Shown here: positions 8,394-16,948 of the stretch, piece by piece
How the letters are laid out: each line of letters opens with the position of its first letter
Position numbering within the stretch: position 1 is the stretch's first letter
Origin: an uncultured Eubacteriales bacterium
GTDB taxonomy: Bacteria > Bacillota > Clostridia > Christensenellales > Aristaeellaceae
NCBI GenBank assembly: GCA_902764915.1
Contig: CACWXY010000038.1
Coordinates: 1-37,221, forward strand
Length of the DNA: 37,221 nt
Reading direction: 5' to 3'
Translations under genes and position numbers: made by a program
The notes under the pieces: model-generated
What the model was told of the DNA's origin: nothing
Databases searched by the model: none
Seen by the model: only the letters and a program-made list of their open reading frames with translations

Positions 8394-8408
8394 CCGGCAG
8401 CATGCCGG
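8394..8408. terminator. Hairpin between convergent genes
   Basis: CCGGCA and TGCCGG form a perfect six-pair stem with a three-base loop between the stop of the STAS fusion and the stop of the GH43 gene. No U-run follows on either strand, so an intrinsic terminator is only a possibility. Confidence 0.3.
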
Positions 8409-8411
8409 GGA

Positions 8412-10046
8412 TCACACGGATGCGATAATGACGTTTGTGGAAACCGTCTCCGTGCCGGCATCCTCCCATGCCGCCATCTGGAAATACGGCGTTCCGTCCC
8501 GGCGGAAGTGCACCCGCCGGATCCCGTCGCACCGGAGCATGCCCGTCAGGCTTGTCTCTGCATGATAGGCAATCATGAATTCGCCTTCTGCATTAGTAAA
8601 AAACGAGTTGTGCCCGGGGCCGTACTCGCCCTTTACCGAATAAAAGGTCAGCACCGGCGTAATGCTCTTGTGCCAGGCATGCACATCCGACAGATCACTG
8701 TCCATGTCCGCGCGCAGCAGTCCCAGTGCATAGGTATAGCGGTTGGCAGAACCGCCGGAATAAGTCACATAGACACTGTCTCCCCGGACAAAGGCATGCG
8801 GGCCCTCATTATTGATGGTACCCGATACATTCTCCCAGCCGTACAGCGGCCGGGTCAGCAGTATCGGGTCGCCTGTCAGGCGCCATGGCGTCTGCTCATC
8901 AATCGGCGCAATATACAGCATGGACCCGGAATCCATGGGCGTGGCGATGTGCTCGCGGTAGGACCAGATCATCCAGGCGCCCCGCTTGTTCCTGACAAAG
9001 GTCATATCCAGCGTAATGGCGCCTTCCGCCAGTGGACTTCCGTCCCTGCGCACCACTCTGACCGGTTCCTCCCAGCCATTCTCATCAGTGATGCGGCCCG
9101 TCTTCTTCTTTTTCATCAGATGGCACTGGGGGCCCCAGGCGTGTCCGCTCACCGCAAAGAGAATATACAGTTCGCCCCCGATGACATGGAATTCCGGCGC
9201 CCAGAAGGTCTGCTCCAGGCCGCGCTGCGGACTGAAGGGCAATATCAGGTGTTCCTCCGTCCCCTCCCGGAACAGCGCCTCCGGGCTGTCCGCCTCCCGC
9301 ACATACAGTCCGATATCATCGAGATTGTCATTGGTTGCAATGAAATACCATTTCCCCTCCCAGGGAAAGACAACAGGGTCCCCATAACCGCAGGCGAGCG
9401 GAAAGCGGAAAGACATCTGGGATACCGTACCGCGCACAGGGTAGGTGCCGGGCCGGTCAAACCGCAGACCGCGCTTGTCCCATGCCACCCGTTTTTCGCG
9501 CCAGGAACCATCACTGTACGTCAGCCTGGCGCATACATTGTCCAGTTCCTGCTCGGAGCGCACACGAATGGGATCGGGAACCGCCGTGCCGACATGCACT
9601 ACGGGGCTCCACCAGCACAGCGCAGCCACCGCCAGATCACTGTCCACGGTCAGAGTGTCCGGCAGCACAGCGGGAAGCGCGTCTCTGGCCACCAGCCCGC
9701 ATTCCTGGAAATGGATCAGATCATGGGTCGTCCAGAGCAGTCTCTGGCCCCGGGCGGTCTCATCCTCTGTCCCGTCTTCATGCACCCGCTCCCCGGTGAT
9801 GCCGATCGCGCCGTCTGCCATGCGGAACAGCCCGGGATTCCGGACGCCCCGGGGAATAATGGTGTTCTCCTGCGAAACGCCGCCCTCGGCAAAGAGAATA
9901 CCGTAGTTCCGGTTCCACGCCTTCCAATCGCCCTCCCCTGCCCTGCTGGCCATATGAATGCTCCGGGCCAGGCCATCAGGATAATCGTCCGGCTGCACCT
10001 GCCGGGTATACACACGGATTTCCGCCTTTTCACTGCATGCATTCAT
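8412..10046 (-). CDS. Glycoside hydrolase family 43-like enzyme with inserted Ig-like domain
   Basis: The 544-residue protein carries the five-bladed propeller signatures of GH43 (arabinofuranosidase or xylosidase type). GDPVVF holds the candidate base Asp223, AITLDMTF the modulating Asp347, and NNEGPHAF the candidate acid Glu414; WAPEFHVIGGELYILFA is a typical blade. An N-terminal part with RNPGLFRMADG also looks like a blade start. Between them, about 155-212 (RSEQELDNVCARLTYSDGSW onward), lies a bacterial Ig-like insertion. There is no signal peptide, so it should act on imported oligosaccharides in the cytoplasm. AGGAGGTGA lies nine bases before the ATG. No transporter or regulator is adjacent. 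The exact glycosidic linkage cannot be given. Confidence 0.85.
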   Translation of the reverse strand: MNACSEKAEIRVYTRQVQPDDYPDGLARSIHMASRAGEGDWKAWNRNYGILFAEGGVSQENTIIPRGVRNPGLFRMADGAIGITGERVHEDGTEDETARGQRLLWTTHDLIHFQECGLVARDALPAVLPDTLTVDSDLAVAALCWWSPVVHVGTAVPDPIRVRSEQELDNVCARLTYSDGSWREKRVAWDKRGLRFDRPGTYPVRGTVSQMSFRFPLACGYGDPVVFPWEGKWYFIATNDNLDDIGLYVREADSPEALFREGTEEHLILPFSPQRGLEQTFWAPEFHVIGGELYILFAVSGHAWGPQCHLMKKKKTGRITDENGWEEPVRVVRRDGSPLAEGAITLDMTFVRNKRGAWMIWSYREHIATPMDSGSMLYIAPIDEQTPWRLTGDPILLTRPLYGWENVSGTINNEGPHAFVRGDSVYVTYSGGSANRYTYALGLLRADMDSDLSDVHAWHKSITPVLTFYSVKGEYGPGHNSFFTNAEGEFMIAYHAETSLTGMLRCDGIRRVHFRRDGTPYFQMAAWEDAGTETVSTNVIIASV

Positions 10047-10458
10047 GAATGCACGTCACCTCCTGTTTCCTTATTTCCTGCGCATGCCGTCATGCGCCTG
10101 CCATCATGCCGGCCGTTTCCTGAACCGGCTGCACTCCCTCTCGTTTTTCGCGGCAGCGTTTCATCGCATACGGCGGGGCACACGCAGCATGCAGTCTGTC
10201 GCGGCAGCCGCTTCCTTTCACGCTTCTGCATCCGCTGTCAATGGTTTCTCTATGCAGGGTCCGAAACGTCATGCACGCGGAAGCATCCAGGCATTCCCAT
10301 GGCCGGCGCCCGGCTGCTCCTGCATGGATCTGGCAGGCATGTGCGGCTTCCGCATACCCTTTCCGCAGTTTTTTCCCCTGCAGACAGAAACCCCTGAATG
10401 CCAGTCAGCGCGTACCTTCCCACAGAAATCTTCCGGAAAAGGGCACACATGCAGCAGC

Positions 10459-10481
10459 CGCATGCATACGGTCTGCATGCG
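10459..10481 (-). promoter_or_regulatory. Hairpin at the 5' end of the candidate GH43 leader
   Basis: CGCATGC (10459-10465) and GCATGCG (10475-10481) form a perfect seven-pair stem with a nine-base loop. It would lie at the very 5' end of a transcript from the candidate minus-strand promoter. A stabilising 5' hairpin or part of a regulatory leader is possible; neither is shown. Confidence 0.3.
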
Positions 10482-10495
10482 ATACGGTTGCATTC

Positions 10496-10524
10496 ATTAT
10501 AGCGTGCGTTACATCGGGTGAAAA
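10496..10524 (-). promoter_or_regulatory. Candidate sigma-A promoter for the GH43 gene
   Basis: Read on the minus strand, a perfect TATAAT (10501-10496) follows TTTTCA (10524-10519) at a 17-base spacing. It points toward the GH43 gene and would give a leader of roughly 440 bases. The -35 matches only four of six consensus positions and the leader is long, so the link to GH43 is tentative. Confidence 0.45.
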
Positions 10525-10943
10525 TGACGCGTCTTCTCTGACGGGTTATTATCTTTTTTCCCGATCCGCGGCCGCTTTATTCAGGCGCAGACAGCGGCAC
10601 TGCCGGACTGTCAGGCATGGCGGTGTATCCTTACGCAGTGATTCGAAAATGCCTTTCACTGCCGCCTGCTGTGCCAGGGCAAAGCCACGGGGATATGGCC
10701 GATGGTCCGGCGCCTGACCCTGTCTGCCCAGGATGCCGTCCTTCGTCCCTGTTCTGATAGCCCGGCCATTGCATCCGCAGCGGCTCCGTCCCGCGGGTAC
10801 ATCGCAGCACAATCCAGCATTCTCTCCGCATGCCTGCGATCAGACTGCACACCATAAGCCCGCAAAGCGCGCATAGAAGGCCGGGGCTTCTGGCAGCCAT
10901 TCCCCGCACGGCGCGAATAAACGTCGGTTTTTTACATAAAGCA

Positions 10944-10976
10944 ATGCCGCAGCTGATATCCGTTCAGCTGCGGCAT
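10944..10976. terminator. Perfect 12-bp inverted repeat, likely terminator after the esterase gene
   Basis: ATGCCGCAGCTG (10944-10955) and CAGCTGCGGCAT (10965-10976) are exact reverse complements around a nine-base loop. On the minus strand the stem is followed by the T-rich TGCTTTATGT, about 210 bases past the esterase stop. This suits a weak intrinsic terminator for that gene. The plus-strand side lacks a T-run. Confidence 0.5.
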
Positions 10977-11185
10977 GCGCTTATTACTGGTATCCATCCT
11001 TCCTGCATACTGACAGGCGGATGCTTCTCTGAAAGAGGCCAGGTCCGGGGCATGGAACCGGCGCACACGAGCTTTCCGCGGTCTTTCCTTGGCAGGCAGC
11101 CCTATCCATGTGCACGGTCTTCTGTGCCGCTGCATCTGCCATGCAGCCATGATCCCGCCCGCACGGCACCTCTTCCCGACATTTC

Positions 11186-12196
11186 TTACCGGCTCTGCGC
11201 AAACAGCCAGTCGCGTACGGCTTCCAGCTTATAGGCATAGTCGAACGAGGTCATATGCTCCCCGGCACCGCTGCCGGCTGTCTGGCCTTCGGCCAGGGTT
11301 GTCCCCAGCGTAAAGGTCACAAAGTTTGCGCAATTGCCTTCCTCCAGCATGGATGCGACCGCAGCCTTCTGGGTTTCCGCATCATCCTGCGCGCTCCACG
11401 TATCGTGGCTGTATGCTGCGCCATCCGTATCGAACAACGCAAGAAGCGCTGCCTGTCCGGCCGATGCCTTCGGATCCCCGGCAGAGACAACATAGAAGAA
11501 CGGCTTCTCTTCCAGTCCGCTCAGCAGCTGGGTATCCCACTGACTGCCGACAAACAGATAGGCGGCAAACACATCGGGATAGGCTATGCTCAGATAGAAC
11601 GAGGTCATCCCGCCCATGGACTGGCCTGTCGTATAGATCCTGTCCGCATCAATGGAATACGTCTCCGTCAGCGACTGAAGCAGACGCATGGCCACATCAA
11701 TCTGTTCGGAGTGCTGGAAGCTGTCGTCCACAACCGTTTCGGTAAAGACCGGCACAACCACAAAGGCCGGATGCTTGGCCTGCTCTTCCTGCGTCGCCCA
11801 GATCAGACCGCCCCAGCCCTGGGTCAGCACATAGTCCGTGCCGCGTCCGACAGCGCTGGCATCCGGAATGAACTGGATCAGCGGATAGCGCTGGGATGCA
11901 TCATAGTTTTCAGGAACATACAGCTGGTACTGCAATGTGGTACCGGTTTCGGCATCCTCGAAGATCAGCAGCTGAAAGGCAGGCGCCACTTCCGCAATCA
12001 TGGTCTGAAGCTCCGTATCGCCGGATTTATCCGTACTGCCCCCATTCCCGCCGTTCCTGCCATTGCCGCCGCGCATGCCGTCCTGCCCGCCGCCCGGGCC
12101 GCCATTCCCGCGGCCGCCGCCCGCACCCTCTGCGAAAACAGCGCCTGCCGTGCACAGAAGCGAAATAATAAGGACCATAGAAATCAGCTTTTTCAT
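11186..12196 (-). CDS. Secreted esterase of the alpha/beta-hydrolase (PHB-depolymerase/feruloyl-esterase-like) type
   Basis: The 336-residue product has a signal peptide ending at VFAEG (about residue 23), then a flexible Gly/Asn-rich linker of roughly 35 residues. An alpha/beta-hydrolase domain follows. The nucleophile elbow GQSMGG gives Ser193; DRIYTTG before it and AYPDVFAAYLFVGSQWD after it match esterases of the PHB-depolymerase group. LQYQLYVPENYDASQRYPLI is the usual first-strand region. A likely His is in AGSGAGEHMTSF near the C terminus. The start at 12196 is preferred over 12205 because GGGAGG is then 10-12 bases away. It may remove acyl groups from plant polymers, complementing GH43. 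Substrate is inferred only. Confidence 0.8.
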   Translation of the reverse strand: MKKLISMVLIISLLCTAGAVFAEGAGGGRGNGGPGGGQDGMRGGNGRNGGNGGSTDKSGDTELQTMIAEVAPAFQLLIFEDAETGTTLQYQLYVPENYDASQRYPLIQFIPDASAVGRGTDYVLTQGWGGLIWATQEEQAKHPAFVVVPVFTETVVDDSFQHSEQIDVAMRLLQSLTETYSIDADRIYTTGQSMGGMTSFYLSIAYPDVFAAYLFVGSQWDTQLLSGLEEKPFFYVVSAGDPKASAGQAALLALFDTDGAAYSHDTWSAQDDAETQKAAVASMLEEGNCANFVTFTLGTTLAEGQTAGSGAGEHMTSFDYAYKLEAVRDWLFAQSR

Positions 12197-12923
12197 AAGG
12201 ATCATCCTCCCTGATGCATTTTGATATCCGGTCTTACGCTTCCGCTGCTCGATATCATGATGCCATTGTATCAGCAGCTGCTGACAGCCATCTGAAAGCG
12301 AGGTGAAGAACCGCTGAATTCTGCGGATCAGGCATGCCCGGCCTGCTGCACTGCAGCCGTCGGACGGAAAGAGTCCGCAGCGGATGATCCAGGCAATAAA
12401 GACGGACGGCCGGGCGCCTGGAACCGGCAGGCCTGTCGTCCGATTCACGGGGCTGCAGGCATCTGGTGTACCGTGCCTTTCCATGCTGCTGCACGCCCGC
12501 CTCTGTTGCTGGCGCAGCCCGGAGCGGACCGTTCCGGAGACAGCGCCGTTCCCGCAGTCCGCTTATCCGGCCGGGACCGTGCGCATTTCTTCCGCGTTTT
12601 CTCCCGTGCCATGCGCCGCGCACTTCCCGCTGCTTTTCCTGTTATGTACAGGGTACTGACGCTTCCCACGGCCGATTGGCCTGCATACCGATGCAGTCAG
12701 GGCCTTCGCGGGCTTTGGTCATGCGGCAGCGCCCTGTGCGCACTGCAGGCACGCGAAGAAGAGAAGCCGTAAAGGAGTAACCGGCTTTCCTAAGATGGCT
12801 CGACAGGCACAGCCTGCGCAAAAGGCAGCTGTGTTGCCGCATACCTGCGCTGGATGTCCGTTGAATGGCATCCTGCTTTCCTTCCTCTCCCTTCGCTGCG
12901 CGCTTTCACCGGGCCCCGTCTTT
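12197..12923. other. Intergenic region between sensor kinase and esterase genes
   Basis: Apart from the promoter of the esterase gene near its left edge, I see no supported gene. Open frames on both strands are Arg/Ala/Cys-rich and lack ribosome sites, and no clear terminator with a U-run follows the sensor kinase gene. Confidence 0.55.
12265..12273 (-). promoter_or_regulatory. Extended -10 promoter of the esterase gene
   Basis: On the minus strand TGATACAAT forms an extended -10 (hexamer TACAAT at 12270-12265). A clear -35 at normal spacing is not visible. Transcription would begin near 12258, leaving a leader of about 60 bases. Confidence 0.5.
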
Positions 12924-15900
12924 TCAGGCTTTGATCAGGCTTGCCAGCGTCTCAAACAGCAGCTCAGGCTGTACAGGCTTGGACAGATGGGCATTCAAGC
13001 CCGCCTGCATGCTGCGCTGCACATCCTCATCGAATGCATTGGCCGTCAGCGCAATGATCGGAATGGCTGCCGCATCAGCCCGGTCCATGGCACGGATCAC
13101 GCGCGTAGCTTCCAGCCCGTCCATCTCCGGCATCCGCATATCCATCAGAATCGCATCATAGTAGCCTTCCGGGTGCGCGGCAAACAGTTCCACAGCCTTC
13201 TTCCCGTTTTCCGCACGGTCTGCTGTCATATCCCGCATACTGAGAACCATCTGCATGATCTCAGCGTTCACGTCGATATCCTCCGCCAGCAGGATGTGTC
13301 TTCCGGCAAGCTCCGCCATGGCCTGCTCCTTTTTGGCGGGAATATCCTTTTTCTTCATTGCGGATTTGAATTCATCCAGAACGGCATCGGCAAAGAGCGG
13401 TTTGGGCAGGAAGCTGTCCACGCCGGCCTCCAGGGCTTTCTCCTGTACATCGTCCCAACGATACGCGGTAAGAATGACGATCGCGGATTCATGGCCGATT
13501 TCCGCCCGAATCCGGCGCGTGGTTTCCACACCGTCCATATCCGGCATTTTCCAGTCCACAAGGATCAGGTTATAGGGCTTCATGCGAGCATGACGCAGCT
13601 TGACCATCTCCACCGCCTGTTGTCCTGAGCCTGCCAGGTCCGAAGTGATGCCGGCCTTCTCCAGTACCAGCTGCGCATGCCTGCAGGCAACCGGGTCGTC
13701 GTCAACGATCAGCACGGCCATTTCTCCGGGGTTGATTTCTTCTTCCGCGTGCATGTCCGTCTTGACAGAATCGGTGAGGGTCACTGTGACCGTAAAGGTC
13801 GTGCCGACGCCTTTTTCGCTTGTCACCTCGATGCGGCCGTTCATCATCTCCACAATACTTTTTGTGATGGCCATGCCTAGGCCGGTGCTGCCGTATTTGT
13901 TCGTGGTGGAGGAATCCTCCTGGGAGAACGTGTTAAACAGCCGGGGCAGGAATTCCTTGCTCATGCCGATGCCGGTGTCGGAAATGGTAAAGCGCAGGGT
14001 AGACTTTCCATCGAATTTCGCAGTTCGCTCCACCTGCAGCTCTACCCTGCCGCCTTCCGGCGTGAACTTGACAGCGTTGCCGAGGATGTTGATCAGAACC
14101 TGGCGCAGCTTCAGACTGTCGCCGATGTAGTAATCATCCACCTCCGAGTTGAGGAGGCATCGATACTCCAGTCCCTTATCCTGACACTGGCTGCTGAGCA
14201 TGGTGTTGATCGCTTCCAGAAGCTTTCGGAAGGAGAATTCCTCATTCTTGAGCGAAAGCCGCCCGGACTCGATGCGGGACATGTCCAGAATATCGTTGAT
14301 AAGCCCCAGCAGATGCTCAGCGGAGTCTCCGATCTTTTCCAGGTATTCTCTTGTCTTCTGCGATATCTCCGTGTCATTCAGGGCAATGCTGTCCAGGCCG
14401 ATAATGGCATTCATGGGCGTTCTGATTTCGTGGCTCATGCTGGACAGGAAAGCAGTTTTGGCCCTGCTGGCTTCCTCCGCAGCTCGCAGCGCGTCACTCA
14501 GCACCTGCTGCTGCTCCATGGCCTTGCGGGTAGCTGTGTCTGCATCCACAAAGCAGGCGCCCACACCGTCGATATGCTGCTTGTTCTGGTCGTCGACATG
14601 CTGCACGCGGGCGAAGCGCACAGTCTCATAGCTTTCTTTTCCGTGGCGCTTCACCATGTAGGTATAGGAAATAACCGGATGCTTATTCAATCCTTCCCGG
14701 ACAGAATCCGGCTGAATAAAGCGCAGAAAATCTTCCCGGTACTGTTCCGTTATGTATTGATGGGCATAGGCAGTCATAGAGGAAAGATAGGCAAAATGTG
14801 CCCCCGCCGCAACGCCCGGCGTGTCCAGATCCGTATGCGCCTGGTAGCATACGCCTTCATCCCTGTCCAGGTCCAGGTAATACACGCTCCAGTAGTCTGC
14901 GGACAGGGCGGTGATCATCTTGTCCTGCTGTTCCCGCTGGCTCTGCTCTGCCAGCAGCTTCTCCTGCAAGGCCAGGCGGTGCTCCAGTTCCTCCTGCTTC
15001 ACACGGTTTTCCGTTTCGGCGGTCTCCTGTTCCAGCTGGAGTCTGCTGTTTCTTTTGGTCTGTTCAATGATGAAGCCAAACATCAGCAGCATGGCAAGGA
15101 CAGTCAGCGCAGACTGGATGATGCTCCGCTTTACCGTTCCTTCCGACAGGGAGCTGATGCGCTCGCTGATGACGCTCTCACGGATCAGGTAGGTAAGCTG
15201 CCAGTTCGTTCCGCTTACCGGAATATAGGTCAGTGTCTCCCGAATGCCATTGAACGTGAAAGAAGCGACGCCTCGTGCTGCGTTCTGAAATTCCTGTGTG
15301 AAACGATCATAGGAATAGGGCGGCTCAAAGGTTGCGTTCTTCATGGCGTCCAGCAGATTATCTTCCATGGCCAGGCCGCCCAGCACAAAGTCCGTCAGCG
15401 CGATACCGTCCTCCGTATAGATATTGCAGAATGTGGCGTTTTCCGTATTCGTCCTCAGGGAGACGCCGGAGAGCATCTCCTGCATGTCCATTTCCATAAA
15501 GCATACGGACAGCGTTTTCCCTTCAAACTGAATGCTGACCGGGACGGCAATCACGACGCTCTTATCCGGGCTTTCCGGATGAAGGACAGATATTTCCGGT
15601 TCGGAAAGCGATAGATAATCAAAGCTGTACTCATCCACATTGTTCTGGGTGCCTACAGAGGTATAGATCAGCCCATCCGTATCCACAAAGGCAAACTTAT
15701 CCAGATGGTAGAGCTGCTTCATGCGGGACTGATAGGCCTGCAGGTGTGTCTTGTCACTGGTATCGTCATCGGTCATCAGATCAATGGCAACCCGGATTGT
15801 CTGGATCTTTTCCTGCAGGTTGTTCTCCACAACCTGCTCCCTGCGGCCCGCCAGTTCGTCCAGATACAGAAGGCTTACAGAACGGACAGCCTCTTCTGTG

Positions 15901-16013
15901 TCACGTCTGGCACGGGAACCCATCCACATGGTTCCCGCCACCAGAATGACTGTCAGAAGCAGGCTTCCGAATACCGCCACTGTTACGATAGGATTCTTTC
16001 TGTCATGATTCAT
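12924..16013 (-). CDS. Hybrid sensor histidine kinase with two receiver domains
   Basis: The 1029-residue membrane protein has a first helix at about 8-30 and an extracytoplasmic sensor of about 270 residues, double-Cache-like (FVDTDGLIYTSVGTQ). A second helix at about 305-325, a coiled coil (about 330-370) and a PAS-like region (about 375-500) follow. The HisKA domain has phospho-acceptor His528 in MSHEIRTPMNAI. The ATPase domain has N-box ILGNAVKFTPEGG, DTGIGM and GSTGLGMAI. Two receiver domains carry Asp820 (VDWKMPDMDG) and Asp958 (MDMRMPEMDG). No HPt domain or DNA-binding output is present, so the phosphate must pass to a separate partner. It lies 44 bases after a secreted-protein gene, probably in one operon. 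Confidence 0.92.
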   Translation of the reverse strand: MNHDRKNPIVTVAVFGSLLLTVILVAGTMWMGSRARRDTEEAVRSVSLLYLDELAGRREQVVENNLQEKIQTIRVAIDLMTDDDTSDKTHLQAYQSRMKQLYHLDKFAFVDTDGLIYTSVGTQNNVDEYSFDYLSLSEPEISVLHPESPDKSVVIAVPVSIQFEGKTLSVCFMEMDMQEMLSGVSLRTNTENATFCNIYTEDGIALTDFVLGGLAMEDNLLDAMKNATFEPPYSYDRFTQEFQNAARGVASFTFNGIRETLTYIPVSGTNWQLTYLIRESVISERISSLSEGTVKRSIIQSALTVLAMLLMFGFIIEQTKRNSRLQLEQETAETENRVKQEELEHRLALQEKLLAEQSQREQQDKMITALSADYWSVYYLDLDRDEGVCYQAHTDLDTPGVAAGAHFAYLSSMTAYAHQYITEQYREDFLRFIQPDSVREGLNKHPVISYTYMVKRHGKESYETVRFARVQHVDDQNKQHIDGVGACFVDADTATRKAMEQQQVLSDALRAAEEASRAKTAFLSSMSHEIRTPMNAIIGLDSIALNDTEISQKTREYLEKIGDSAEHLLGLINDILDMSRIESGRLSLKNEEFSFRKLLEAINTMLSSQCQDKGLEYRCLLNSEVDDYYIGDSLKLRQVLINILGNAVKFTPEGGRVELQVERTAKFDGKSTLRFTISDTGIGMSKEFLPRLFNTFSQEDSSTTNKYGSTGLGMAITKSIVEMMNGRIEVTSEKGVGTTFTVTVTLTDSVKTDMHAEEEINPGEMAVLIVDDDPVACRHAQLVLEKAGITSDLAGSGQQAVEMVKLRHARMKPYNLILVDWKMPDMDGVETTRRIRAEIGHESAIVILTAYRWDDVQEKALEAGVDSFLPKPLFADAVLDEFKSAMKKKDIPAKKEQAMAELAGRHILLAEDIDVNAEIMQMVLSMRDMTADRAENGKKAVELFAAHPEGYYDAILMDMRMPEMDGLEATRVIRAMDRADAAAIPIIALTANAFDEDVQRSMQAGLNAHLSKPVQPELLFETLASLIKA

Positions 16014-16057
16014 CCGGAAGTCACCACTTCTCCATTCATACTGCAGCTCCTGCCAGC

Positions 16058-16948
16058 TTACTCGGCAGAATTATCCATCATGGATGCAAAGCCTTCCGCT
16101 CCGTAGGTCTGGTACATTGTTACATACATGTCGATCATATCCGCGTAATCCGGATATTTCTCTTTCAGCGTATCAGCGAAGCCCTCCATGTCGATTTCTT
16201 CACCGTCCTGGGCTTTTTCAGCAAATGCCGCCATCTCTGTCAGGATCTCACTGAATTCCGCAAAGGGATCTGTCGGCTCATCCACTGTACCGTCGGTGTG
16301 GAACCGCTTTTCAAAGCCCCACTCCGTAATGCCGGCCAGTGTCATGCTCTTTACCGCCAGATCACCCTCTGTGCCGTTCTCCTGGGCAGCCATATACTGA
16401 TCAAAATCCGCATCCACCTCACAGGTGTAGTCATAGACGCCATAGCGCAGGGAATAGGCAATGATAATCTCATCATCCTCACCGGGTTCCGTACCATTGC
16501 TTCCGATCTCGAAGCCCTCTTCGGTCAGCTGCGACAGCGTTTTCCCGCACATCGACGCCATCTCCTCGTCTGTCAGGGGCTGGGCCGTGAACAATTCGCT
16601 GTAAGCAATCGGCAGCGTTTTCATGTAATCGTCTATCGCCTGCATCGCAGCATCGTGCTTTTCAAAGAAGTCTTCCGCCTCATAGTCCAGGCTTTCAAGG
16701 GCTTCGTTCAGTTCATCGAGCTTCTCGTCCCAGACGGCTACACTGCGATAGTATTGTCCGTCTTTCTGCGTTACCACGGCATAGTATTCCTCCGGAACGC
16801 CGCCCGCGACGACGCGGCCTTCCGATGCGTCTTCCAGCGCCTCCCCCACTGTTGCATACAGCGGCGCAAGCCGTCCTTCCTCTGCCAGCGCCCCATGCAT
16901 CGTAAGCAGCATCACGACTGTCATAACCCACATAATCAGCTTTTTCAT
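16058..16948 (-). CDS. Secreted protein of unknown function, co-transcribed with the sensor kinase
   Basis: The start at 16948 is chosen because AGGAGAGGA lies just upstream and a signal peptide follows at once (KKLIMWVMTVVMLLTMHGALAEE, cleavage near residue 22). The exported 274-residue body is very acidic, with a helical part (DELNEALESLDYEAEDFFEK), a Cys-containing middle (MASMCGKTLSQL) and a Tyr/Met-rich tail. I do not recognise the family. It is the first gene of a pair with the hybrid sensor kinase, whose sensor domain also faces outward. It could therefore be a ligand-binding or modulating partner; that role is inferred from order only. Confidence 0.7.
   Translation of the reverse strand: MKKLIMWVMTVVMLLTMHGALAEEGRLAPLYATVGEALEDASEGRVVAGGVPEEYYAVVTQKDGQYYRSVAVWDEKLDELNEALESLDYEAEDFFEKHDAAMQAIDDYMKTLPIAYSELFTAQPLTDEEMASMCGKTLSQLTEEGFEIGSNGTEPGEDDEIIIAYSLRYGVYDYTCEVDADFDQYMAAQENGTEGDLAVKSMTLAGITEWGFEKRFHTDGTVDEPTDPFAEFSEILTEMAAFAEKAQDGEEIDMEGFADTLKEKYPDYADMIDMYVTMYQTYGAEGFASMMDNSAE

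Larger units (their letters stand above)
10047..11185. other. Long intergenic region upstream of the GH43 gene
   Basis: About 1.1 kb without a gene I can support. The open frames on both strands are rich in Arg, Cys, Pro and His, lack ribosome sites and match no family. The region holds a candidate minus-strand promoter near 10496-10524, a hairpin at 10459-10481, and a perfect long inverted repeat at 10944-10976. Confidence 0.6.

Noticed and set aside
6869..8461. 530-codon open frame on the minus strand
   Set aside because: It is antisense to the STAS-phosphotransferase gene, which has complete motifs and a good ribosome site; the mirror frame has neither.
8508..10397. 629-codon open frame on the plus strand
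   Set aside because: It lies antisense to the GH43 gene, has no ribosome site or family pattern, and is the usual mirror frame of a GC-rich gene.
10549..10909. Minus-strand frames with a hydrophobic segment in the long intergenic region
   Set aside because: Overlapping frames, no ribosome site and no recognisable family; not enough to call a gene.
14313..15614. 433-codon open frame on the plus strand inside the sensor kinase region
   Set aside because: It is a mirror frame of the histidine kinase and shows no domain pattern.
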